This document shows, one piece after another, positions 15,742 through 25,500 of a DNA stretch of 64,000 nt (positions are counted from its first letter, which is position 1; every line of letters starts with the position of its first letter). The stretch is from Blautia schinkii DSM 10518 (lineage in GTDB: Bacteria > Bacillota > Clostridia > Lachnospirales > Lachnospiraceae). A program made the translations under genes and the position numbers. The notes below the pieces were generated by a model. It saw only the letters and a list, made by a program, of their open reading frames with translations. It was not told the DNA's origin and ran no database searches. Location: NCBI GenBank assembly GCA_000702025.1, contig JNKJ01000016.1, positions 62,001-126,000 of the forward strand, written 5' to 3'.

Positions 15742-17607
15742 TTATTCTTTCGGATACCCGCTGCCATCATAAACATAATATTCATTATTTGTCTCTTTAT
15801 ACTGCTCCACTGCTTCCCGCGCCTCATCCGGATAATCAGTGATGAGCCCCACTGCCCCCATCTGCAGATACGTGTACATATCCTCCCTGTCATCCACAGT
15901 CCATATATAAACCGGGAGCCACTGCCTGCGTGCCTGCTCCATAAAATTGTTGCTCACGCGGTTTTCTTCCACAGCCAGGAAATCAATATCATAGTCCCAG
16001 ATATCATTGTCAATCTTTCCCGCACTTCCGAAAATGCAGTAACCTACCCACCACTCCGGACGCGCATTCTGGATGAGCGACACACATTCATAATCCAAAG
16101 ACATAAATAATGCTTGTTCTCCGAATCCATGCTCCTCCACCAGCCCGATCACCTTTTCAGCCAGCTCCCGGTTATTACCGCCTACAGGCTTAAGCTCGAT
16201 AAGCAGTCCCATATTCCCGGAAAACTCTTTCACCGCCTTAATCATCTCCTCCAGGGTGGGAATATGATCCTCCTGTCCGTTTGACTTCACGGTAAGCTCC
16301 CCAAGTTCTGCCGCCGTCAGATCGCCGACACGAAAAAACTCCCCTGCCAGCCGCCACAGATTATCATCGTGTACCACGACCGGAATCCCGTCCTTAGAAA
16401 GCTGTACATCAATCTCTGCATAGTCAGCTCCGTACTCTCCCGCTTTTTCCACAGCCTTCACCGAATTTTCCGCCTCATAGCCGCATCCCCGGTGTCCAAT
16501 GACCCACGGCAGGTGTACCAGCGGTGCGGATTGAAAATAACCGGACACCAAGCAGAAGATCAGTACAGCAAGCGCACACACCCACAGCCTCTTATGCTTT
16601 CGTTTCATCCAAAACTGTCGGCCCGATGTTCTGAGCACACTGTCCTTTCCCACTACATTATGTACCGCCTGCTTCAGAGGTTCCGTATCCACGAACACTG
16701 GCTCAGGCACACACAACTTCTCATCTTTTCCCAAAACTGACAGCAAAAGCCAGAAGATGAGAACAACCCCCACACACTGCACACAATTAAACAGCAGCCA
16801 TTGTCCCACGCTTTCACGATAAGCAGCAGAGCGCACAAAATATTTCACAAATGCCACATTAAAATCCTGGTTCTGCATAAGCTTATGATTCATATCCATC
16901 ATGATTTCGCCGTCAATCATCAGCCAGCCTGCAAATGCAGCCCAGATTCTTAACTTATCCTTCCGCGCCATCATCCTGTACCAGCCAAAATTCTTTTTGG
17001 ATGCGTCCCAAAAATTCATCTGTCCAAGAGCCATTGCCGCCGGAACAAAAATAAGCGCCGCAAAAAGTGCCAGATACCCGGCCTTTATTGCCATACTCCC
17101 AATCATACCGATTCCAGTACGCTGCATCTCTCCCAAAATAAAATTCGGTATCTCAATCCTGGGCACAAGTGAACTCACATACCCGGCATGAACAAGCGGC
17201 AATAGCAGCACAAAATAAAGCGCCGCAGGAACAGCGGACAGATGCTTCACACCCTTCATCCCCGGAAGAGCACCCGTAAGCGCATCGGCCACTCCAAACC
17301 GTCTGCCTTCTCTGCACCAAAATACCACATGAAACAAGGTGTTGATCTCAAAATAACACCATAACCCAGCCGTGAGAAACAACAGTAAAAAAAGTACCAC
17401 TTTCCCCGGAGATAGCAGCTTCCAAAACATATCCGCGTTAAAAACAAGCTGATTTCCCAGCACCATTTTCCTAAAAATCCAATCCAAAACAGGTGCCACA
17501 ATACACAGCGAAACCGCCTTGAAAAATATTTCAACCTTTAGCACCGCCAGCATTCCCTGCCCCAATTGCCGCATCAGCCTTTGTCTCTCTTCTCTGTCCA
17601 ATTTCAT
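15742..17607 (-). CDS. Membrane-anchored glycerophosphodiester phosphodiesterase
   Basis: Hydrolyses glycerophosphodiesters to glycerol 3-phosphate and an alcohol. The N-terminal ~360 residues hold about seven or eight hydrophobic segments (a GDPD-associated membrane domain). The C-terminal GDPD TIM barrel begins at VIGHRGCGYEAENSVKAVEKA and contains the catalytic/metal segments EIDVQLSKDGIPVVVHDD and LLIELKPVGGN. I choose ATG 17607, since GGAG lies seven bases upstream; two more ATGs further up have no ribosome site. The membrane domain suggests that lipid head groups or teichoic-acid fragments are the substrates, outside the cell; this is inference. Confidence 0.9.
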   Translation of the reverse strand: MKLDREERQRLMRQLGQGMLAVLKVEIFFKAVSLCIVAPVLDWIFRKMVLGNQLVFNADMFWKLLSPGKVVLFLLLFLTAGLWCYFEINTLFHVVFWCREGRRFGVADALTGALPGMKGVKHLSAVPAALYFVLLLPLVHAGYVSSLVPRIEIPNFILGEMQRTGIGMIGSMAIKAGYLALFAALIFVPAAMALGQMNFWDASKKNFGWYRMMARKDKLRIWAAFAGWLMIDGEIMMDMNHKLMQNQDFNVAFVKYFVRSAAYRESVGQWLLFNCVQCVGVVLIFWLLLSVLGKDEKLCVPEPVFVDTEPLKQAVHNVVGKDSVLRTSGRQFWMKRKHKRLWVCALAVLIFCLVSGYFQSAPLVHLPWVIGHRGCGYEAENSVKAVEKAGEYGADYAEIDVQLSKDGIPVVVHDDNLWRLAGEFFRVGDLTAAELGELTVKSNGQEDHIPTLEEMIKAVKEFSGNMGLLIELKPVGGNNRELAEKVIGLVEEHGFGEQALFMSLDYECVSLIQNARPEWWVGYCIFGSAGKIDNDIWDYDIDFLAVEENRVSNNFMEQARRQWLPVYIWTVDDREDMYTYLQMGAVGLITDYPDEAREAVEQYKETNNEYYVYDGSGYPKE

Positions 17608-17686
17608 TTTCATACTCCAATTCTTTTCTGTCCGCATTTGTTGTCTGATTTCTAGCGTTCCATTCATTTTGAACCCAAGCCTGTCT

Positions 17687-17715
17687 ATTATATCTTAGTA
17701 TCTCAATCCCGACAA
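17687..17715 (-). promoter_or_regulatory. SigA-type promoter of the glycerophosphodiesterase gene
   Basis: TTGTCG (17710-17715) and a perfect TATAAT (17687-17692) with a 17-base spacer, about 75 bases upstream of the chosen start. Confidence 0.7.
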
Positions 17716-17746
17716 CAAGAACACTGCTCATATAATATAACGCAGG

Positions 17747-17780
17747 CAGGCCCCGAAAGGATTCATTCCTCCGGGGCCTG
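17747..17780 (-). terminator. Hairpin after the spore-protein gene
   Basis: CAGGCCCC and GGGGCCTG pair around an 18-base loop that itself contains AGGA/TCCT. It lies about 60 bases past the stop of the spore-protein gene at 17838. No long U-run follows on the minus strand; on the plus strand it is followed by TTTCAT. Strong stem, weak tail. Confidence 0.6.
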
Positions 17781-17837
17781 TTTCATAACTACACCTGTTA
17801 CATATACAACATATACTACATGTACTTCATAAGCTTC

Positions 17838-18035
17838 TTATGAAATTTGTTTTGCTTTTCTTTTCCTTGTCATCAGACCGCCAATCCGTCCTGTCTCTTT
17901 GGCAGAGAGACTTTTCCAGCCTCCCTCTAATACCTTGTCAAGAACACCAAGCTCCTCGGCGATCTCGTATTTCATTTTTTCCTCTTCCGTGAGTTCTCCA
18001 TTCATGTAAGCTTTTACTTCCTTGTCTCTATTCAA
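17838..18035 (-). CDS. Small acid-soluble spore protein, alpha/beta type
   Basis: A 65-residue protein ending KYEIAEELGVLDKV...WKSLSAKETGRIGGLMTRKRK. The EIAEELG helix and the GRIGG-M-T-K/R block match the DNA-binding alpha/beta SASP fold that coats spore DNA and protects it from UV and heat. Start is TTG at 18035 with AGGAGTG and AAGGACA upstream. Being a spore protein it should be made in the forespore under SigG; I could not identify a clear SigG promoter in the short upstream gap. Confidence 0.85.
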   Translation of the reverse strand: MNRDKEVKAYMNGELTEEEKMKYEIAEELGVLDKVLEGGWKSLSAKETGRIGGLMTRKRKAKQIS

Positions 18036-18139
18036 TGTCCTTACACTCCTTTTTTATAAATGGTAATATCTGCTGCGGCAGACATCTTAGGTTCTTCTGG
18101 AGTATGGACAGGACGGAAAGAAATTATACAAGTTTCCCC

Positions 18140-18322
18140 TTATTTCGGAATCACAATCGCAGCAATGATATACGCCCAAATCCCAGCTCCACCAAAGCAG
18201 GTAAGAATGATCCAGGCAAGACGCACGAGGGTGGGATCAATATCAAAAAATTCAGCGATACCGCCACACACGCCGCAAAGCATACAATTTACTGATGATT
18301 TATATAAACGTTTATTACTCAT
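18140..18322 (-). CDS. PspC-domain membrane protein
   Basis: A 60-residue protein that is essentially one PspC domain: LYKSSVNCMLCGVCGGIAEFFDIDPTLVRLAWIIL, then a C-terminal transmembrane helix (GAGIWAYIIAAIVIPK). ATG 18322 has AAGGAGCG nine bases upstream. PspC domains sit in the membrane and take part in envelope-stress signalling. It is the last gene of the PadR-DUF1700-DUF4097 module. A short weak hairpin (18069-18082) follows. Confidence 0.9.
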   Translation of the reverse strand: MSNKRLYKSSVNCMLCGVCGGIAEFFDIDPTLVRLAWIILTCFGGAGIWAYIIAAIVIPK

Positions 18323-18359
18323 ATTCAATCGCTCCTTTTCTATTTTAATTTTTCGATTC

Positions 18360-19253
18360 TCAGTTGGTAAACGCAACCTCTATCGTTCCCATGCCGCATT
18401 CCAGATCCATAGACTTTGACGCACCGGAATTATTAATCTTCTTTTCTCCGGCGATCGTACTGAAGCTGTCATCGTCAATAGAAATGGTTCCTATACCGCA
18501 TTCCAGTTTATAGTTGTAATCCTTCTCTCTGCCGTCAACCTCCAGCAGGATTTCTCCGACACCGCATTCGCCTTTAATCTCGTCGGCAGTAAGCTGCATT
18601 ACATCAACCTCTCCAGCGCCGACCTCGAAATCAGCCTTTCTCACAATGAGGCTGTCGGAATTGGTGAACTGCCCCGCGCCTACATTTACCTCCAGCTCAT
18701 CGGCCTCAAGTTTATCCATAAGCTCCACAGTACCTGCCTCTACGTCAATCTCCACTTTCTCGAATTTCATAGCCGCAGGATAATGGATTGTAACTGTTCT
18801 GTCTCTTTTTTTCTTTTTGCTCTCAATCTTTAAGGTATCGGATTCTGTTTTCACTCGTACATTTCCGGCGGAGTCATTGTCTACCTCCACGCTGATAGCA
18901 TTTCCTTCATAAGCTTCCATGACAAACTCATCATATTTCAGATCGACCTCAATCTTTTTCACTGTCTCAGAGCGGTATGTTCTGTTTCCGCTGCCTGCGT
19001 CTGCTGCGTCCCAATCCGCATCATCCCAGTCATCGTCATCATCCCAGTCCTCATCGTCATCCCAGTCCTCATCGTCCCAGTCCTTATTTTTCCAAAAACT
19101 TTCTCTGAAGTTATGGACACCGTCACGCATTTCCTGGACGATCTCCACGCCTTCAACTGTAGCACCCATGGCCACTCCGCCCACAGATAATCCGATTCCC
19201 ACAGCAGTAAATACGCCCGCAACGATCAACATCGCTTTTACAAAATTTTTCAT
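18360..19253 (-). CDS. DUF4097-family membrane-anchored beta-repeat protein
   Basis: A 297-residue protein with one N-terminal helix (AMLIVAGVFTAVGIGLSVGGVAM) and a highly acidic stretch of DDDDWD-type repeats at about 58-83. A C-terminal right-handed beta-repeat region follows (VEAGTVELMDKLEADELEVNVGAGQFTNSDSL, then VGAGEVDVMQL and CGVGEILLEV), as in DUF4097/LiaF-like proteins. It ends with CGMGTIEVAF. Its ATG overlaps the stop of the preceding membrane ORF (ATGA). Family members are linked to envelope-stress sensing with PspC and PadR genes, as arranged here. Confidence 0.88.
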   Translation of the reverse strand: MKNFVKAMLIVAGVFTAVGIGLSVGGVAMGATVEGVEIVQEMRDGVHNFRESFWKNKDWDDEDWDDDEDWDDDDDWDDADWDAADAGSGNRTYRSETVKKIEVDLKYDEFVMEAYEGNAISVEVDNDSAGNVRVKTESDTLKIESKKKKRDRTVTIHYPAAMKFEKVEIDVEAGTVELMDKLEADELEVNVGAGQFTNSDSLIVRKADFEVGAGEVDVMQLTADEIKGECGVGEILLEVDGREKDYNYKLECGIGTISIDDDSFSTIAGEKKINNSGASKSMDLECGMGTIEVAFTN

Positions 19254-20086
19254 ACATCCGTGCCCCCTTTTCTTTCCTTATGCAATAGGTTATAACAAAA
19301 ATCTGTAAACTTGCGGAGCAGTTTCGGAACTACCTTCCCTGCTACCCACACCAGTATTACTAAAAATACGATTCCAAGTGCCATCATCAGACATCCGATA
19401 CCGATGGTAAGAATACCTGCCGCGGGATGTGAGAAACAAAGCCCGATTCCTGTGACACCGCATACAATCGCTCCAATGATCAGCCCAAACACCGCGGCTC
19501 CCAATGCAAACACCAGGAGAAACGGCAAAAGTGCGATTGTCACGATGACACCCAGCACGCCTCCCACAGCACCTTTGATGAATGGAGAAAGAAATACCAG
19601 AAGAATCAATACCATAATGATGGCTCCGTTGTTCCGTTTATTCTCCGCATGGTAACCGCGTTCCTTACGGGAGGCCCCTGCCTGCCCGGGACCATAAGCA
19701 TTTTGACTTGTGGAACTGCTGCTATAAGTACTCTGTCCAGCCCGCTGCCGCCCAAATTTCCTGTCATACGCCCTGCTGCTTCCACCGAAACTGCTGCTCC
19801 GGTCTGTGCTGCTGTAGCTTCTACCCGCTCCTGCACTGCTGTATCTGCCGTCCGCCGTTTCCTGTACCTCCTGCGCCTGTGCCTTCATTATTTTTATATG
19901 AAGTATTCCCTTGACCTGCGGTATGATATCCGGCATTTCCCTGCTGTGTATCTCCGGCTGTCCCTGCGTTCTTCGCTTTCTTCCCGCCAGGGGCCGCCAC
20001 TGCGGTATATTTATCAGGTACCTGGCCCGGCTCCTTCGCTCTGGTATCTTCGTAACCAAGCTCTGTATATTCCGCATACCTATCAT
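19250..20086 (-). CDS. C-terminal membrane part of a frameshifted DUF1700 protein
   Basis: The frame is open from 20086, but the first ~75 codons look non-coding (basic, no family features) and only from about 19865 does it read like protein: a Ser/Tyr/Gly-rich linker (YSSAGAGRSYSSTDRSSS), then four or five hydrophobic segments (GAIIMVLILLVFLSPFI, GVLGVIVTIALLPFLLVFALGAAV and following) and a basic C-terminus. This is what normally follows the soluble N-terminal domain of DUF1700 proteins, which here lies in the other frame (19821-20288). The stop overlaps the DUF4097 start as ATGA, as in an intact operon. Confidence 0.65.
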   Translation of the reverse strand: MIGMRNIQSLVTKIPERRSRARYLINIPQWRPLAGRKRRTQGQPEIHSREMPDIIPQVKGILHIKIMKAQAQEVQETADGRYSSAGAGRSYSSTDRSSSFGGSSRAYDRKFGRQRAGQSTYSSSSTSQNAYGPGQAGASRKERGYHAENKRNNGAIIMVLILLVFLSPFIKGAVGGVLGVIVTIALLPFLLVFALGAAVFGLIIGAIVCGVTGIGLCFSHPAAGILTIGIGCLMMALGIVFLVILVWVAGKVVPKLLRKFTDFCYNLLHKERKGGTDV

Positions 20087-20288
20087 TGCCTTCGCTTAAA
20101 TCTGCCTTGATGATCGCAGCTACCTTGCCCGGGCTTCCAAGCTCACGGATAACTGCTGCCTCATTCTCCTGTCCGGCATCATCAAAATAACTTTCGTAAT
20201 AATCAAGCGCTTCCTGCCTCTCGGCTTCAGATATATCGGAAAGCAATTTCTTCAATTGTTCCATAAATTGCGCTCTTTCCATAATCAA
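19821..20288 (-). CDS. DUF1700-domain protein, N-terminal part ending at a frameshift
   Basis: 155 codons. Residues 1-70 are a clear DUF1700 domain: FMEQLKKLLSDISEAERQEALDYYESYFDDAG and ENEAAVIRELGSPGKVAAIIKADL. A Gly/Asn/Thr-rich linker follows and the frame stops at 19821. The expected transmembrane half is present in the +1 frame right after, so a one-base insertion (or two-base deletion) near 19840-19870 probably split one gene. ATG 20288 overlaps the padR end by four bases. A sequencing error, a real mutation or a programmed shift cannot be told apart by reading. Confidence 0.75.
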   Translation of the reverse strand: MIMERAQFMEQLKKLLSDISEAERQEALDYYESYFDDAGQENEAAVIRELGSPGKVAAIIKADLSEGNDRYAEYTELGYEDTRAKEPGQVPDKYTAVAAPGGKKAKNAGTAGDTQQGNAGYHTAGQGNTSYKNNEGTGAGGTGNGGRQIQQCRSG

Positions 20289-20602
20289 ATTCCTCCCTCG
20301 AACATCTTGGAAATCTTAGACGAATAGTTTTTCCATTCAACCTTATATAAATTCAGTTGAGCGGTGCCTTTCTCCGTCAGCTTATAATATCGTCTGTTTC
20401 TGCCCGCATACGCCATATCATATACCTCCAGGCAGTCATCCTTCTGCAGCCTGCGCAGAACCGGATATAAGGTTGATTCTGAAACCTCCAGTACACCGCG
20501 TACATCTTGGGTAATCTTATAACCATAGGTTCCTTCTTGATCCTTTGAGACAACTGCCAAAACAATCGCGTCCAGAAGGGCGGCTCCTGTGTTAAATACC
20601 AT
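20285..20602 (-). CDS. PadR-family transcriptional regulator
   Basis: A 105-residue winged-helix protein: VSKDQEGTYGYKITQDV, then VSESTLYPVLRRLQKDDCLEVYDM and RNRRYYKLTEKGTAQL, the classic PadR recognition helix and wing. It heads the DUF1700-DUF4097-PspC operon and probably represses it. AAGGAAGTGAG precedes the ATG. The upstream region carries a strong promoter with a TATTGT/ACAATA palindrome just past the -10, a plausible autoregulatory operator. Confidence 0.92.
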   Translation of the reverse strand: MVFNTGAALLDAIVLAVVSKDQEGTYGYKITQDVRGVLEVSESTLYPVLRRLQKDDCLEVYDMAYAGRNRRYYKLTEKGTAQLNLYKVEWKNYSSKISKMFEGGI

Positions 20603-20929
20603 ACGCTCACTTCCTTATCTTAATATTGTCAAAGCAGATATTCGCAACCCGCTTCGCTGTTTACCATTGATGATGTTAAACAATTGTATAATTTTCTTAA
20701 TCATTCTATAATATTAGATGATGCTCAATATTATATCAATCATCAATATTGTTTCATTGACAATACTATACTCTATATAATATGGTTTTGTCAATAGTAT
20801 TTAGTAAAATTCTTTTATCATTTATAATGAATGCTGCAGGTAAAATAATTGCTGCAATTGCGATAAGCAGAATAGCACCCAAATAGAATTAACCAAATAA
20901 TATCAACCAAATAGATTGGATGGACTAAA
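20603..20929. promoter_or_regulatory. padR promoter with AATATTG operator cluster; 5' region of rsmF-like gene
   Basis: Minus-strand promoter: -35 TTGACA (20789-20794), 18-base spacer, -10 TATAGT (20765-20770). Right behind it lies TATTGT-N7-ACAATA (20747-20765). Further AATATTG/CAATATT half-sites occur near 20727-20733, 20744-20751 and 20623-20629, all on the padR side. The region is very AT-rich. The remaining 100 bases lead into the plus-strand methyltransferase gene, for which I see only GGATGG seven bases before the ATG. Confidence 0.7.
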
Positions 20930-22396
20930 ATGGAGAATACATCAAAAATACAGACACTCCCTCCGGCTTTTCTTAAAAGAATGAGAGAAATGCTGGGAGA
21001 TGATTACGATATTTTTCTTAGAAGCTATGAGAATCACCGTACCTTTGGCCTGCGGGTAAACACCACAAAAATCTCCTGCGAGGACTTCGAAAAGCTGGCG
21101 CCTTTTCCTATTGAGAAAATCCCCTGGGTGGATAATGGCTATTTTTATCAGGAAGAAAGCCGTCCGGCCCGCTGCCCCTATTACCAGGCAGGGCTATACT
21201 ATCTCCAGGAGCCAAGTGCCATGGCCCCCGCTTCCCGGCTTCCCGTAAAGCCCGGCGAATATGTCCTAGACCTCTGCGCTGCCCCGGGTGGAAAAGCCAC
21301 AGCACTTGGTGCGGGCCTGGCGGGGCAAGGACTGCTTGTCGCCAATGACATCAGCACCTCCCGTGCAAGAGCACTTCTGCGGAACCTGGAACTCTTCGGC
21401 ATCCCCAATGTATTTGTGGCAAACGAAACGCCTAAGAAGCTCTGCCGGGCATTCCCGGAATTCTTTGACAAGATCATCCTTGACGCCCCATGTTCAGGGG
21501 AGGGCATGTTCCGCAAGGAGGAAGCATTAGCCCGGGACTGGACTCCTGAGAAATCCCGTGATCTGGCGGCGATACAGAGAGAGCTTCTGCTCCAATCCGT
21601 GCAAATGCTCCGCCCCGGCGGCCTCCTGCTGTACTCCACCTGTACCTTTGCCCCGGAGGAGGATGAAGGCGCGGTTTCCTTCCTATTAGAAGAACACCCG
21701 GAAATGGAACTTTTGGATATTCCCGAATATGAAGGCTTTTCCCCTGGCGTTCCCTCCTGGGGAAACAACGACAGCCGTCTGAAAAAATGTGTGCGCATTT
21801 TCCCCCACCGCATGAACGGAGAGGGACATTTCCTGGCACTGTTCAAAAAACCAGGCACATGTACATGCGCGACTTCGTCTCCAGATGAGGGCCCGCAAGA
21901 AAAGACAAATATCCCCTATCAGGGCCGACGGAATCAAGGCGGCAAAAATCAGGATAAGGAGGCCCACAATTGGATAGAAGCCTTTTTCACGGAAATCGGC
22001 CTTAAATCCCTTGGCGGACAGCCCTTTGACTGGAACCGTGTGGAAATACGTTCTGACAAGGTTTACTATCTCCCACCCACAGACCACAATTTCCACGGAC
22101 TCACCTTCCTCCGAAACGGACTGTACCTGGGCGACCTGAAAAAAAACCGCTTCGAGCCCAGCCAGCCTCTTGCCCTCGCCATCGGCAAAGATGAGGCCGA
22201 AGCAGTCATCTCCCTTCCGGTGGCTGACGAACGGCTCACCCGCTATTTAAAAGGGGAAACTCTGGATATCCCCCCCAGCGAAGCCACACACGAAAAAGGC
22301 TGGCACCTGCTCTGCGCAGACGGCTATCCTATCGGTTTCGGCAAGCTGGTAAACAATATCCTCAAAAACAAATATCCCGCAGGCTGGAGAATCTAA
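20930..22396 (+). CDS. RsmB/RsmF-family rRNA cytosine-C5 methyltransferase
   Basis: SAM-dependent RNA m5C methyltransferase. An N-terminal PUA-like/N1 domain is followed by the Rossmann core: LDLCAAPGGKATALGA (SAM loop), VANDISTSRARALLRNLE, DAPCSGEGMFRKEE (motif IV cysteine) and LLYSTCTFAPEEDE (motif VI catalytic cysteine). A C-terminal ~160-residue RNA-binding part follows (TDHNFHGLTFLRNGLYLGDLKKNRFEPS), as in RsmF/YebU. 488 residues fits that subgroup. It is the only plus-strand gene in the first 29 kb, and a long hairpin covers its 3' end. Confidence 0.92.
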   Translation: MENTSKIQTLPPAFLKRMREMLGDDYDIFLRSYENHRTFGLRVNTTKISCEDFEKLAPFPIEKIPWVDNGYFYQEESRPARCPYYQAGLYYLQEPSAMAPASRLPVKPGEYVLDLCAAPGGKATALGAGLAGQGLLVANDISTSRARALLRNLELFGIPNVFVANETPKKLCRAFPEFFDKIILDAPCSGEGMFRKEEALARDWTPEKSRDLAAIQRELLLQSVQMLRPGGLLLYSTCTFAPEEDEGAVSFLLEEHPEMELLDIPEYEGFSPGVPSWGNNDSRLKKCVRIFPHRMNGEGHFLALFKKPGTCTCATSSPDEGPQEKTNIPYQGRRNQGGKNQDKEAHNWIEAFFTEIGLKSLGGQPFDWNRVEIRSDKVYYLPPTDHNFHGLTFLRNGLYLGDLKKNRFEPSQPLALAIGKDEAEAVISLPVADERLTRYLKGETLDIPPSEATHEKGWHLLCADGYPIGFGKLVNNILKNKYPAGWRI

Positions 22397-22417
22397 TCTC
22401 CCCCCTGTGGGATATTT
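22370..22417 (+). terminator. Long hairpin spanning the rsmF-like stop codon
   Basis: AAATATCCC (22370-22378) pairs with GGGATATTT (22409-22417), with inner stems CAGG/CCTG and GGAGA/TCTCC around ATCTAA, which contains the TAA stop. About 18 base pairs with small bulges. It is followed only by GTTACTG, so release may depend on stem strength; it could also protect the 3' end. Confidence 0.65.
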
Positions 22418-22528
22418 GTTACTGCAGAATATCTTATATTCAAAAATCTAACACTGATCAATTAACTATAATTATCTATATCAGCACTTCATGGATACTT
22501 CGCATTTCTATTGTCCGCGGCCTCATTT

Positions 22529-25500
22529 CTATAACAATATCGATTTTCCAAGTGTAAAGGAATAAATATAAGTCTCTTTCACCTTCCGCCGTGTCATTCG
22601 CTCCAGCGCCTGGGCATAATCCTCAAGCTGCACATGATAGAGCTCCACAAGCCTCTGTTCCTCTCCCGGCCGCACATGGTCCGTCTTATAGTCCACAAGC
22701 ACGATATCCTCTTCTTCGAGAAAATACGCATCAATGATACCCTGTACGAGAACCGTCTCCTCCCCGCTCCATGCAGGATCAATCTCCGAGGCCCTGCAGG
22801 AGATGACAAATGGCTGCTCCCGATACAGCCTACGCCCAAGCGCCGCCTGCCGCATACGCCCACCAAGCTCCGAATCCAGAAAACTCCGTACATCCCCGAT
22901 AGAAATACACTCCGCCTCAGCCTCCGCAAGCTTCTTTTGTTCCAGCAGCCCTTGTACCTGCATACGGATATCCTCATCCGAACCCGTACGTTCATAATCC
23001 AGACATTCCATAAGCCGGTGATACGCCGTACCTCTGGCAGCTCCGGTAAACTCCTCTTCCTGCTCCTCCATAAACCTCGGGATCAAAGGAATCACATCCG
23101 GTTCAAAAAATATACTCTCCTCCTGCTCATCCTCACCGTGATAGCTCCGCTTCTTAAGCTCCGATACACTCACCTTGACCGGAATCTCCTTGAGATAACC
23201 ATAAGCATATCGGAAACCAAAACGCTCCTCTATCTCCTTGCGGATTTCCTCATCATATATCTTTTCGCAGTCCCAGCTTTTCAACGTAGTTTCCTCTATC
23301 TGCGACCCCACCTGATAAAGGATTTCGTCCTCCGTCAACTCTGCTGCCGTCACTGCCATAACCTCAAACTCTGCACTCCCCTCATAAAGAGGATTATTCC
23401 TGTTTACCGGAATCCCATAAATATCATACAGCCCGGTCATACAGCGGTTCCTTGCAAGCGCCGGGAGTACATAAGACCAGTAATTTCGCGCTTTCAGACG
23501 CACTCCCACCGGAAGCAGTTCCTCGTCCTTGTCCTGAAAACGGGACAGTGAAATCATCTGTTTTTCCAACTTGCTGATGGTTCCGGTCATAATGAGCTTT
23601 TCCTTTGCCCTTGTCAGTGCCACATAAAGTACACGCAGCTCCTCACCCAGGCTTTCCTTCAAAAGCTGTCTGCGTATCATCTGCTTGTTCAGCGTGGACG
23701 CGATCACCCTCTTCTCAGGCAGGATAGCGTCCGCCCCAAGCCCCAGCTCCGGGTGGATCAATAACCTGGCGTTCATATCCTGGAAATTAAACTGCTTCCC
23801 CATCCCCGCGGCAAACACCACAGGAAACTCAAGCCCCTTACTCTTATGGACAGTCATGATCTGCACCGAGCCAGCCCCCGCACCGGAAAGATTCACCTCA
23901 CCGTAATCCACCTCATACTTCTGCAGATGTTCAATATACCGGATAAAATTAAAAAGTCCGCGGTAGCTTGTTTTCTCGTAATCCATCGCCTTTTCCACCA
24001 GCATGGAAAGATTGGCACTGCGCTGCGCTCCGCCCGGAAGCGCTCTCGCATAATTCCCGTATCCTGTCTCCTGCAGCACATAAAGAATCAACTGATGCAC
24101 TGGCGTATAGGCCGCCATATCCCTGATTTTCTCAAGTGTTTCCAGAAAACTGCGAAGTTTCTCCTTCAGCGCACCGCTCCCATCCTCCGCCGGAAACAAC
24201 GCAAGCTGTCCATCCTCCATATAGGCACACACGCTCTCATAGAGCATCCCTCCGGGACACTCGCTGCGCACCATCGCCAATTCCTGGGACGTACATCCCA
24301 CAATAGGTGAACGCAGCACTCCCGCCAGAGGGATATCCTGAAGCGGATTATCACACACCTTCAGATAATTGAGCACCGTAACCACCTCAAGCGCCGAAAA
24401 ATACCCGGTCTTTGAAGCCGTGTAGGAGGGAATCCCCTGGGAGGAAAGCACCTCGCCGAAGGTCTCCGCCCATCCGTAAGCAGTCCGGAGAAGAATCACA
24501 ATATCTCCGTATTCCAGCGGACGGTATGCTCCCGTCTCTTTATCCAGCACTTTTTCCGCTTCCACCATACTCCGGATTTTGTGGGCGATTGCCAGCGCCT
24601 CTAATTCCTGTGCAGTCTGTCCTCCCTGCTCATCCTCCAGCTCCTCACCGTCCTTTTCCACCAGCAAAACCTCGGTTTTTACGAACTCTTCATCCGCCCC
24701 CTCAGGAAAGCTCGCTCCCGGATAGAGCGCCGCAGCCTCATCATAATCAATGCCGCCCAAATCCTCTCCCATCACCTGACGGAAAATATAATTCACACTT
24801 TCCAATACCTGGGGCCGGCTGCGGAAGTTTTTGTGCAGATCAATCCTCTGCTTATCACTGTCCTCAAGCGTGTAGCTTTTATACTTTTCCATAAACAGCT
24901 CAGGTCTTGCAAGACGGAAGCGGTAGATACTCTGCTTCACATCTCCTACCATAAAGATATTATTCTTCTGGTTCACCCACCCGGACACACAATTAGTCAG
25001 AAGCTCCTGTACTAAGTTACTGTCCTGATATTCGTCCACCAAAACCTCGTCATACTTCTCCGAAAGCTCCCGTGCAGCCTGACTCATGGTGCACACGTCC
25101 CCATCCTTGGACATCAGGATTTCCAGGGCAAAATGCTCCATATCCGTGAAGTCAAGCAGGTTTTTCTCTCTCTTCTTCTCCGCAAACCGTTCCATAAAGG
25201 AGGATGTAAGCTCCACCAGCATCTCAACAGGCTCCCGGCAGCATTTCACAGACTCCAGAATCTGCTCCTCCGTCCCCTGGAAATACCTGGCTCCCATCTC
25301 CTTAAGAATTGCCTTCTCCTCCTCGCGCAGGGCTTTCACCTGCTCCTTCTTACGCTCCTCCACTTCTGTTGCTTTCTTAGAAGAGAGTCTCGCAAAAGCA
25401 GGCTTCGTAAGCAAGGCAGATATCCCGTCATAATCCTTCTGTGCTGCCTTTACCTTCAAGGAACTTAGCAACAGCAGATCGCTGTCAAGCGCCTCCTCAT

